From: Actinocatenispora thailandica
GTDB taxonomy: Bacteria > Actinomycetota > Actinomycetes > Mycobacteriales > Micromonosporaceae
Reading direction: 5' to 3'
Assembly (NCBI RefSeq): GCF_016865425.1
Contig: NZ_AP023355.1
Coordinates: forward strand, 6,446,198-6,510,197
Length of the DNA: 64,000 nt
Position numbers and translations under genes: made by a program
The notes under the pieces: model-generated
What the model saw: only the letters and a program-made list of their open reading frames with translations
Databases searched by the model: none
Told to the model about the DNA's origin: nothing
Shown here: piece after piece, positions 33,640 through 40,510 of the stretch
Position numbering within the stretch: position 1 is the first letter of the stretch
Layout of the letters: the number at the start of each line of letters is the position of its first letter

Positions 33640-33768
33640 TGCAACCCGGATCCGGCCGCGGGGCTCGGCGTAGAGGACGCCGAGAACGTGCCGCGTCGCC
33701 AGCCGGCGCCGGAACCGCCCGAAGTCGCCGCGGGTCAGCGGCCGGAACGAGACCGCATCACCCCGCAT
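33640..33768 (-). pseudogene. GNAT N-terminal relic upstream of the SCC protein
   Basis: In frame with the 33256-33606 gene lies MRGDAVSFRPLTRGDFGRFRRRLATRHV, which looks like the start of an acetyltransferase (V-x-F-R-P-L-T..D). After it the sequence becomes basic and unlike GNAT. It is probably a broken gene; alternatively it is an N-terminal extension of the SCC protein. Confidence 0.35.
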
Positions 33769-34408
33769 CGTGCCGCCCGGACCGAGGTGGTTGCCGCGTC
33801 GATGCCTGATCGTGGCGGCCGAAGGCGAACAGCGCATCGAGGTTCGGCGGGCGGCGACGCCACTCGGCCCGATCCCGAAGGTCCCACCGCTCGCCGGCCG
33901 GCCGGCCGGTACGGGTCGGCGGCTCGTCGCCGGCCGACGCTACCGCCGCCCAGAAGGCGTCTGCATCGCCGGTGACCTGCTCGTACGCCCGGGCTGCCGC
34001 GAACAGCAGCCGCTCGTCCCCGATCCACCGGTCGCGGCCGGCGCCGTCGCTCACGCCCCGTACAGCGGGGTGCGCGGCGAGCGAATCCGGGTCGGCGACC
34101 GCCCGCTCGAACGCGTCCCTGCCCAACCCGACGAGCCCGGCCCGGAACTCGGCGAAGCCGTCGTCGGACAGGAACCCGTACTCGATGATCCAGCGGGCCG
34201 CGCACAGATCCCAGGTGTCGGCCCGCTCGCACACCCGCCCGAGCACCCGGTCGAAGGCGACGATCTCCGGCAGCGGGAGCCGCGTCAGCTCGGCGACCAG
34301 CGCCTCCGCGGTCGATTCCGGTACGCCGGCCTCCACGGCCCGGTCCGCCGCCGATCCCGCCGCGTCGCGCGCCCGCCGCACCAGCTGCCAGAACTCATCG
34401 ACATCCAT
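33758..34408 (-). CDS. DUF4240 domain protein
   Basis: 216 residues. MDVDEFWQLVRRARDAAG.. and WDLCAARWIIEYGFLSDDGFAEFRAGLVGLGRDAFERAVADPDSL match the DUF4240 pattern of actinobacterial proteins of unknown function. The ATG at 34408 follows GGAGG. The C-terminal 60 residues (TGRPAGERWDLRDRAEWRRRPPNLDAL) are basic and less conserved. It is divergent from the histidine phosphatase gene at 34446. Confidence 0.8.
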   Translation of the reverse strand: MDVDEFWQLVRRARDAAGSAADRAVEAGVPESTAEALVAELTRLPLPEIVAFDRVLGRVCERADTWDLCAARWIIEYGFLSDDGFAEFRAGLVGLGRDAFERAVADPDSLAAHPAVRGVSDGAGRDRWIGDERLLFAAARAYEQVTGDADAFWAAVASAGDEPPTRTGRPAGERWDLRDRAEWRRRPPNLDALFAFGRHDQASTRQPPRSGRHDAG

Positions 34409-34445
34409 GCCTCCAGCGTCCCCCAGCGCGGATACGCTTCCGTGG

Positions 34446-35012
34446 GTGATCCCGACCCTGGACGGCCTCACCCTGGACCTGGTGCCACACTGCGCCTCGG
34501 TACAACCTTCGGACTGGCCTGGCGCCCACGACGAGCGCCCCCTGACGGAGGCTGGTCACCAGCAGGCCGTAGCACTGGCGTCTCGGATCGGGGCGGGCAT
34601 CGCGGCGATCTTCTCGAGTCCGATGTTGCGGTGCCTGCAGACGGTCCAGCCACTGGCGGACGCCACCGGGCTGCCCATCGAACGGCTGCCTGAGTTGCGT
34701 GACACGGAGGACTTCGGTGAGCCCCGAGCTTGGAAGGACGGCTTCCTCGCCCCCGTTTCCGGCCCGGTAGCCGGCGCCTGGGCGGCGGGGCGGGGGCTCC
34801 GCGCGGTGCTGACCATCGCGCATCGCGTCCCGGGCCGCCGCGTGGTGGCCACCTCGCACGGCGACCTGATCCCCGTTCTGCTGTCGACGCTCTGCGCGAC
34901 GTACGAAGTGCCGCCGCCAGCGGTCCTCCCCGACCGTGGCGGCTGGTGGACCCTGCACTTCACCGGCGCGACGATCGGCGTCACCCCGCACGCCCCGCTC
35001 CTGCGCCGGTAG
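34446..35012 (+). CDS. Histidine phosphatase family protein, altered RHG motif
   Basis: 188 residues with the phosphoglycerate mutase-like layout: RPLTEAGHQQAVALA, IFSSPMLRCLQTVQPLA and the second catalytic His in VVATSHGDLIPVLL. The first motif, normally V-R-H-G/A, reads LVPHCAS: the catalytic His is kept but the flanking Arg and Gly are Pro and Cys. Activity may therefore be changed or lost. GTG at 34446 is the start; the 37 bases to the divergent DUF4240 gene hold both promoters. Confidence 0.78.
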   Translation: MIPTLDGLTLDLVPHCASVQPSDWPGAHDERPLTEAGHQQAVALASRIGAGIAAIFSSPMLRCLQTVQPLADATGLPIERLPELRDTEDFGEPRAWKDGFLAPVSGPVAGAWAAGRGLRAVLTIAHRVPGRRVVATSHGDLIPVLLSTLCATYEVPPPAVLPDRGGWWTLHFTGATIGVTPHAPLLRR

Positions 35013-35083
35013 CGGCTCGCCCCGCGAGGTCGGGCGGAGGCGCGAACCGGGGTGGCGCCCGGGGCCTTCGGCCCGCACGTTCG

Positions 35084-35221
35084 ATGGCGGAACGGGTGAC
35101 GGCGCGGGCACTGCCTCGGCCGGATCACCGCCCGTGCTGGGTCCGGTTCCTGTACTCGGCAGCGGATCTGCTGGTCATGACGCTGGTCACGACGATTGCG
35201 TTAGTCGTACTAACGATGTAG
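35084..35221 (+). CDS. Possible small membrane protein
   Basis: A 45-residue reading frame MAERVTARALPRPDHRPCWVRFLYSAADLL.. ending in a hydrophobic helix (LLVMTLVTTIALVVLTM). No ribosome-binding site is evident and its 3' end overlaps the MarR operator-like palindrome. It could be a real small protein or chance; confidence is low. Confidence 0.3.
   Translation: MAERVTARALPRPDHRPCWVRFLYSAADLLVMTLVTTIALVVLTM
35199..35215. promoter_or_regulatory. Operator-like palindromes before the marR gene
   Basis: CGTTAGT-CGT-ACTAACG at 35199-35215 is a perfect palindrome, and CGTTCG-G-CGAACG at 35259-35271 is a second one 14 bases before the MarR start codon. CGTTAG also recurs at 35240. The A+T-richer patch is the likely promoter and autoregulatory site. 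Confidence 0.5.
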
Positions 35222-35284
35222 GTTCGCTGCAGAGGTAAACGTTAGACGCCCGAACATTCGTTCGGCGAACGATAGGGAGCCGTC

Positions 35285-35725
35285 ATGACGACGACCGACC
35301 GCACCTTCGGCACCGCGCTCATCGGCCAGACCGAGAAGGCGCTCAACGCGATCCTGGACCGGCAGCTCGCCGGTACCGGCATCACCGAACCCCAGTGGGT
35401 TACTCTCACCCTCGCGGTCGTTGGCGGCGGGGACATCGACCGGGCCGAACTCGTCCGCCGGGTCGGCGGTGCCACCCAGTACAGGCCGGCGGCGGTGGCC
35501 GAGCGCATCGCCGAGCTGACCGCCGCGGGCTTCCTGCGCGACGGCGGCGACGGCCGGATCCAGGTCACCGACGAGGGGCAGGCGCGCTGGGCGACGGTAC
35601 GGGCCGCGATCGGCCCGATCACCCAGGAACTGTGGGGCGACCTGCCGGCCGGGGACCTCACCGCCGCGGCCCGCGTCCTGGGCACCGTTCTGGACCGGGC
35701 CAAGGCGGTCCTGGTCGCCTCCTGA
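35285..35725 (+). CDS. MarR-like winged-helix regulator
   Basis: 146 residues with a MarR arrangement: helical dimer arms, GITEPQWVTLTLAV, the winged helix LVRRVGGATQYRPAAVAERIAELTAAGFLRDGGDGRIQVTDEGQARW and a C-terminal helix. The ligand is unknown. The ATG follows a GGGAG. Two palindromes upstream suggest autorepression. No divergent target gene is obvious except the small hydrophobic reading frame it overlaps. Confidence 0.82.
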   Translation: MTTTDRTFGTALIGQTEKALNAILDRQLAGTGITEPQWVTLTLAVVGGGDIDRAELVRRVGGATQYRPAAVAERIAELTAAGFLRDGGDGRIQVTDEGQARWATVRAAIGPITQELWGDLPAGDLTAAARVLGTVLDRAKAVLVAS

Positions 35726-35822
35726 ACCGGCCACCCGCCGGAACAGCCGCGGTTGATCCTCGCGAACCGAGCCACCTAGCCTGGGCGGACCGATCGGAGC
35801 GGGCCACCGACGAGGAGTACCG

Positions 35823-36296
35823 GTGTTCAATCACGCACCCGAGGGCTACCGCTGCCGGTTCTGCGGCGTGCTCGCCGGCGTCGACAACCCGAGGAACACG
35901 CAACGAGACATCGTCTGCCGCACCGACAAGGCGGCAGCGCTGATCTCACCGCGGTGGTGGCCCAACAACCACGGCCACGTGCTGGTGATACCGACCGCGC
36001 ACCACGAGAACCTGTACGACCTGCCCGACGAGTACGGGCACGCCATCCACGACCTGGTTCGCCGGATCGCGATCGCGATGCGCCACACGTACGGCTGCGA
36101 CGGCATCTCGACCCGGCAGCACAACGAACCGGCCGGCAACCAGGACGTCTGGCACTTCCACCGGCACGTGTTCCCGCGCTACCACGGCGACGAGCTGTAC
36201 CGCTCGGCGCCCGAGGAGCGGATGGCATCGGCCGAGGAGCGCTGGCCCTACGCACAGAAGCTCCGCACCCACCTCGACGCGACCCCGCCCAACTGA
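35823..36296 (+). CDS. HIT family hydrolase
   Basis: A 157-residue HIT protein. The histidine triad is DVWHFHRHVFPR (H-x-H-x-H form), and HVLVIPTAHHENLYDLPDE is the usual upstream block. Two Cys in YRCRFCGVLAG could hold a metal, as in galactose-1-phosphate uridylyltransferase-like HIT proteins. Such enzymes hydrolyse nucleoside phosphoramidates or dinucleoside polyphosphates. GTG at 35823 is the start. Confidence 0.88.
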   Translation: MFNHAPEGYRCRFCGVLAGVDNPRNTQRDIVCRTDKAAALISPRWWPNNHGHVLVIPTAHHENLYDLPDEYGHAIHDLVRRIAIAMRHTYGCDGISTRQHNEPAGNQDVWHFHRHVFPRYHGDELYRSAPEERMASAEERWPYAQKLRTHLDATPPN

Positions 36297-36435
36297 CGTA
36301 CCCGATGACGGCGCCACGCCCAGTGCCCGGCGATACCTCCGGTAGACAGCGCCAGCGAGCCCGGCTGTTGCCGGTGAGGGCGTTCTCGACAGTGACACCA
36401 CTGTCCGATCCTTCTCGTCACGTAGTCTGTCGGCC

Positions 36436-36819
36436 GTGGGAGCAGGCGAGGTTCCGCCAACGGGCACGTGCGACCTGACCACCGTGGGCCGCCGAAGCGG
36501 TCAGCGCCGCCGGGTGGAGATCTGGTACCTGACCGTCGACGGCGAGACGGTGATAACCGGGACACCCGGCGCCCGCAACTGGCTCGCGAACCTGCGGGCC
36601 TGTCCTCGGGCGGTACTGCACCTCCGCAGTCCCGATCGTGACGTCGAAGTCGCGGCCGCAGAAGTGATCGAGCAGGCGAAGCGTCGCCGGATCACGGCCG
36701 AAGCCTTCCGCCTTCAGCCCTGGTACGCCGAACAGCCGTACTCCGTCGAGGACTGGGTGGCCGGCGCGCCGATGGTGGTGCTGACGAGCGTGCCCCCGCG
36801 TGCCCCAAAGGGCAGCTGA
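36436..36819 (+). CDS. Deazaflavin-dependent nitroreductase-like protein
   Basis: 127 residues of the split-barrel family that contains mycobacterial Ddn (F420-dependent). DLTTVGRRSGQRRRVEIWYLTVDGETVITGTPGARNWLANLRACPRAVLHL shows the family's TxGRxSG and GxxxNWxxNL blocks. It may reduce quinones or other acceptors with F420H2. GTG at 36436 is the start. It is the last gene before the tRNA cluster, to which it converges. Confidence 0.83.
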   Translation: MGAGEVPPTGTCDLTTVGRRSGQRRRVEIWYLTVDGETVITGTPGARNWLANLRACPRAVLHLRSPDRDVEVAAAEVIEQAKRRRITAEAFRLQPWYAEQPYSVEDWVAGAPMVVLTSVPPRAPKGS

Positions 36820-36864
36820 TCAAGGGGAAGTCGCGGGCAGTCGCGAGAAGTTTGATGATCACCG

Positions 36865-36899
36865 AAAAAACAGAAGGACCAGGCGAAATGCCTGGTCCT
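36865..36899 (-). terminator. Terminator of tRNA-Phe
   Basis: On the minus strand AGGACCAGGC-ATTTC-GCCTGGTCCT is followed by TCTG and six T (36865-36870 read in reverse). It is a classic intrinsic terminator directly behind the tRNA-Phe gene. Confidence 0.85.
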
Positions 36900-36905
36900 C
36901 TGTGG

Positions 36906-36979
36906 TGGTCAGGGGCGGGGTCGAACCGCCGACCTTCCGCTTTTCAGGCGGACGCTCGTACCAACTGAGCTACCTGACC
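36906..36979 (-). tRNA. tRNA-Phe (GAA)
   Basis: On the minus strand GGTCAGGTAGCTCAGTTGG starts a cloverleaf whose anticodon loop is CTGAAAA (anticodon GAA) and whose T-arm is GCGGTTCGACCCCGC. The acceptor closes with CCTGACC and discriminator A, and CCA is encoded at 36903-36905. Sequence, loop sizes and terminator agree. Confidence 0.95.
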
Positions 36980-37217
36980 GCAGCGTGCTCGCCACATCCT
37001 ACCCGCCCACCCCGCGCCTCTCACACCCGGTTCCCACCGCCATACCCGCCACGCCGGACAGCCGGACCCAGCCACCGGTCGCGGGGCCGCCGGCCGCGCG
37101 CGGCCCGGCAGGTCGGGGACGAGGACGCCCGGCGAACGGCGAGCGAGGTCCAGGGGTACCGGCGAGCGAAACCCCTCCGCCGCGCGGGTCTGGGTGCCGC
37201 GCCCCAGAAAACACGAA

Positions 37218-37256
37218 GCCGGCGTGTGCTCGCGATTTCTGCGAACACACGCCGGC
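37218..37256 (-). terminator. Hairpin after tRNA-Asp
   Basis: GCCGGCGTGTG with TCGC pairs with GCGA and CACACGCCGGC around GATTTCT. On the minus strand CGTGTTTTCT follows. It probably ends the tRNA-Glu/tRNA-Asp transcript. Confidence 0.7.
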
Positions 37257-37263
37257 CGGTCGG

Positions 37264-37337
37264 CGGTCCCGACGGGACTTGAACCCGCGACCTCCGCCTT
37301 GACAGGGCGGCGAGCACTCCAACTGCTCCACGGGACC
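37264..37337 (-). tRNA. tRNA-Asp (GTC)
   Basis: On the minus strand GGTCCCGTGGAGCAGTTGG starts a cloverleaf with anticodon loop CTGTCAA (GTC) and T-arm CGGGTTCAAGTCCCG. The discriminator base is G, as expected for tRNA-Asp. CCA is not encoded. tRNA-Glu lies 20 bases upstream. Confidence 0.95.
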
Positions 37338-37357
37338 TGGTCCGGAAGACCCGGTCG

Positions 37358-37430
37358 TGCCCCCAACGGGATTCGAACCCGTGCTACCGCCTTGAAAGGG
37401 CGGCGTCCTGGGCCACTAGACGATGAGGGC
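37358..37430 (-). tRNA. tRNA-Glu (TTC)
   Basis: On the minus strand GCCCTCATCGTCTAGTGGCC begins the cloverleaf; the anticodon loop CTTTCAA gives TTC and the T-arm is CGGGTTCGAATCCCG. The acceptor ends TGGGGGC with discriminator A. It is the first of two tRNAs in this short operon. Confidence 0.95.
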
Positions 37431-37598
37431 GCTTGGCTGTTGCTGAACCATGATGGCAGAACCACCTTGGCACCATGCAACCGGTCCCAGCACCTCCGCC
37501 GGCCTGCCGTTGGAAGCGACGCAAGCATACGTGACGCCGCCCCGCCGACCAAATCCGATCCCCGGCAGGCGCGGGCCCGGGCCTCGCCGGGACAGATC

Positions 37599-38393
37599 CT
37601 AGAGCCGAATCAGGTCGTACCGGCGGGAAAGGTACGGCAGCAGGGTGCGCAGCGCGGCGCAGGTGTGGGACCGGTCGCCACCGCCGTCGTGCATCAGCAC
37701 GATGGAGCCACGGCCGGTGTGCGATTTCACGTTCGCGATGATCGACCGGGCCGGTGGCCGCTGCCAGTCGGACGGGTCCACCGACCAGTCCAGCGGTGCC
37801 ATCCCGAGCGTGCGGGAGATCCGGACGATGCGCTTCGACCAGTTCCCGCCCGGCTGCCGGTAGTAACGCACCGTAGCTCCGGGTACGGCGTGCCGGATCG
37901 CCGCGGTGGTCCGGGTCAGCTCGGACCGGATGTACTTGGTGGACCGCTGGGACATGTACTCGTCGTGGTCCCAGGAGTGGTTGCAGAGCGTGTGGCCGTC
38001 GGCGGCGATCCGCGCGACCAGCTTCGGATACTCCTTGACCTGCTCGCCGATCAGGCAGAACGTCGCGTGCAGGTGGTAGTGCTTCAGCAACGCCAGCACC
38101 TTCGGCGTCCACACCGGGCTGGGTCCGTCGTCGAAGGTGAGGGCGACCGCGGAGGTTCCGGTAGTCCGCAGCGACCCGCTGGGGCCGTCCCCGCCGCGCG
38201 GTGGCGTGGTCGACTCGACCAGCTTCGCCTGCACGCTCGGTGACGGGCTGGCGGTCGGCGAGGGCGAATGCGCCCGCGGCCGGGCGGCGGCCGGCCCGCC
38301 CGCACGCGCGGGTGCACTGCCACAGCCCGCAGGCAGCAGCATCAGCCCCAGCGCCGCCACCACCATTCGCCAACGATGACGCATCTGTCCCAC
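37599..38393 (-). CDS. Exported polysaccharide deacetylase (NodB fold)
   Basis: 264 residues. The N-terminal lipoprotein-type signal peptide ends LMLLPAGCGS, followed by a Ser/Pro linker. The NodB domain shows TFDDGP (catalytic and metal-binding Asp), HSWDHDE (metal His pair H-x3-H), RYYRQPGGNW and LMHDGG. It should remove acetyl groups from cell-wall or extracellular polysaccharide outside the membrane. Two ATG codons three residues apart are possible starts. It stands alone. Confidence 0.9.
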   Translation of the reverse strand: MGQMRHRWRMVVAALGLMLLPAGCGSAPARAGGPAAARPRAHSPSPTASPSPSVQAKLVESTTPPRGGDGPSGSLRTTGTSAVALTFDDGPSPVWTPKVLALLKHYHLHATFCLIGEQVKEYPKLVARIAADGHTLCNHSWDHDEYMSQRSTKYIRSELTRTTAAIRHAVPGATVRYYRQPGGNWSKRIVRISRTLGMAPLDWSVDPSDWQRPPARSIIANVKSHTGRGSIVLMHDGGGDRSHTCAALRTLLPYLSRRYDLIRL

Positions 38394-38585
38394 CCGTCCC
38401 GGTTAGCCATCCCCGGGGTCAGGTTAGAACGCGTCGGCACGCGACCGACGTGCCGCAAGCTTTGACAGCCGGCACGTCGGCTGCGTCGGGTGGCAGGAAG
38501 GTCGCGCAGCGTCAGTACTGCGTACGATGCGCCCTCGATGGCACGTCGCTGGCCGAGGTGTCCGGCACCTCAGGTGTTTCCCGCC

Positions 38586-39128
38586 TCAGGTGTTCAGGAC
38601 GGCGGGTTCGGCGAGCCGGAGGACCCCGGACAGCCACGGCGTGTACGAGTCGGGGTCGGCAGCCACCGCCGCCCGCAGCTCCGGCAGCGGCACCCATCGC
38701 CACTGCGCCACCTCGGTCGGGTCCGGTTCCGGGGTCGCCCCGTCGACGTACCCGACGAGGACGTGGTCGTGCTCGTCCTCGACCCGGTTGGTCGCGGCGT
38801 CCTCGGCGCGGTAGTCGAACTCGCCGACCTCGCGCAGCTCGACCCCGGTGACGCCCATCTCCTCGGCGAGCCGCTGTGCCGCCGCCGCGGCCAGGTCGCC
38901 GTTCGGGGCCGGGTGCCCGCAGCAGGTGTTCGACCAGCGGAGCGGGAACCGGGTCTTCACCTCGGCACGGCGTTGCAGCAGCACCCCGTCCGGCCCGGCG
39001 AGCAGTACCGAGTAGGCGCGGTGGTGCCGGCCGGGCAGCGTGTGCGCCTCGGCCACGGTGCAGGTGCCGATCGCCTGGCCCGCCGCATCGACCAGTTCGA
39101 CGGGGTGTACTTCCCGGTTTTCCGGCAT
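38586..39128 (-). CDS. idi: Isopentenyl-diphosphate delta-isomerase (type I)
   Basis: A 180-residue Nudix-fold isomerase interconverting IPP and DMAPP. NTCCGHPAPNGDLAAAAAQRLAEEMGV contains the catalytic Cys and the Nudix-derived helix, and NRVEDEHDHVLVGYVDG holds the catalytic Glu. Length is normal. It is divergent from crtB across 155 bases, suggesting joint control of a small isoprenoid unit, although no other carotenoid gene is near. Confidence 0.93.
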   Translation of the reverse strand: MPENREVHPVELVDAAGQAIGTCTVAEAHTLPGRHHRAYSVLLAGPDGVLLQRRAEVKTRFPLRWSNTCCGHPAPNGDLAAAAAQRLAEEMGVTGVELREVGEFDYRAEDAATNRVEDEHDHVLVGYVDGATPEPDPTEVAQWRWVPLPELRAAVAADPDSYTPWLSGVLRLAEPAVLNT

Positions 39129-39283
39129 GCTCGCTCCCGGCTCGTCGCGGCGCGTCGGGCCGGGCCCGGCCCGACGCCTGGGTACCGGATGCGACGTTAC
39201 CGCCCACACCGGGCCGGGGGCCGGTAGGACGATCCAGCGGGTACGTGAGAATCGTCGGGAAGCGACGTGGAGGGGCGGGCGAC

Positions 39284-40177
39284 GTGTCGGTGCGCGGGCC
39301 GGGGTGGGACGGCGGCGAGCCACTGGCCGCGGCGTACCGCCGGTGCCAGGTCCTGCACCGACGGCACGGGCGGACGTACTACCTGGCCACGATGTTGCTG
39401 CCGGGGTGGAAGCGGCGACACGTGCACGCGCTGTACGGGTTCAGCCGGTACGCCGACGACACGGTGGATCGTGGTGGCCCGGTCGCGGCGCGGGAGTCCG
39501 CGCTGCGCGCGTTCACCGCACGGTTCGAGGCGGGGCTGGCCGGAGAACCGGTGACCGATCCGATCCTGCCGGCGGTGCTGCACACCATCCGGGTGTTCGA
39601 CCTGGACGTCGCCGACTTCCGGACGTTCCTCGCCAGCATGGCGATGGATTTGACGGTGACCGACTATCCGCGCTGGGCCGACGTCTGCGGGTACATGGCC
39701 GGCTCGGCGGCGGCGATCGGGTCGATGATGCTGCCGATCCTCGGTACCGAGCGGGTTCCGGTCGCCGCGGCCCGGGAGGCGGCGCGCGGGCTCGGGGTGG
39801 CGTTCCAGCTGACGAACTTCATCCGGGACGTCCGCGAGGACCTGGACCGGGGCCGGGTGTACCTGCCGGGCGAGGACCTGGCCCGCTTCGGCGTGACCCG
39901 GTCGGCGCTGGCCGCGCCGGTGGCGGACGGCGCGGTTCGGGCGCTGATCGCGTTCGAGGTTGCCCGCGCGCACGAGTTGTACGAGGCCGCGCTGCCGGGA
40001 ATCGAGCTGCTGAGCCGGTCGGCGCGACCGGGTATCCGCGCCGCGGCCGTGCTCTACCGGGGGATTCTCGACGAGGTGGCCCGCGCCGACTTCGACGTGC
40101 TGTCCCGCCGGGCCCGGGTGCCCCGCCGGCGCCGTGCCGCCGTTGCCGCCCGCGAACTCGCCCGCCTGGCCTGGTGA
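39284..40177 (+). CDS. crtB: Phytoene/squalene synthase family protein
   Basis: A 297-residue all-helical prenyl synthase. The first Asp-rich motif is SRYADDTVD and the second is NFIRDVREDLDRGRVYLP, both needed to bind prenyl diphosphate through magnesium. These and YLATMLLP fit phytoene synthase, which condenses two GGPP; a squalene or presqualene synthase is possible. GTG at 39284 follows GGAGGGG. No desaturase or GGPP synthase is adjacent, so the product cannot be fixed from context. Confidence 0.87.
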   Translation: MSVRGPGWDGGEPLAAAYRRCQVLHRRHGRTYYLATMLLPGWKRRHVHALYGFSRYADDTVDRGGPVAARESALRAFTARFEAGLAGEPVTDPILPAVLHTIRVFDLDVADFRTFLASMAMDLTVTDYPRWADVCGYMAGSAAAIGSMMLPILGTERVPVAAAREAARGLGVAFQLTNFIRDVREDLDRGRVYLPGEDLARFGVTRSALAAPVADGAVRALIAFEVARAHELYEAALPGIELLSRSARPGIRAAAVLYRGILDEVARADFDVLSRRARVPRRRRAAVAARELARLAW

Positions 40178-40217
40178 CCTGCCGCCGTTTCCCGGGGCGG
40201 CGGTGCTCGCGCACCAC

Positions 40218-40382
40218 CTTTGCTCTGCCTACCTGAGCGTGCCACCGGTGGTGCGGGTGGGTGGCCAGAGCCGGCTCTGCGCACCTCAGCGTGCCACCAG
40301 GCGGTGCGTATTTGTGCGCAGAGCCGGCTCTGCGCACCTCAGCGTGCCGCCGGGCCGGTGCGTATTTGTGGGCAGAGCAAAG
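40218..40382. repeat. Palindromic repeat element, three-hairpin form
   Basis: It starts CTTTGCTCTG and ends CAGAGCAAAG like the element at 24514, but contains three hairpin modules. Module 1 (40218-40270) has the same first 23 bases as the 24514 element, counting from the base before CTTTG. Modules 2 (from 40271) and 3 (from 40324) are near-identical 53-base units, each with CTCTGCGCACC at the left and GGTGCGTATTTGTG near the right. It fills the 333-base gap before the TIGR01777 gene; no gene is supported there. Confidence 0.85.
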
Positions 40383-40510
40383 CGTCGCGCGGAAGTACCC
40401 GGACCCGGGCGGGCGTGCGGGACATGCCGAGTTCCGACGAACCTGGCGGGTTGGCCGTGCGGTGGGAGCGGGAGCGGGCAGACTGGAAGCTCCGCGGTTG
40501 GGGGTTTGCT

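Noticed and set aside
27061-36819. Genomic island or integrative element at the tRNA genes
   Set aside because: No integrase, relaxase, phage gene or direct repeat of a tRNA end is visible, although the region is rich in accessory genes.
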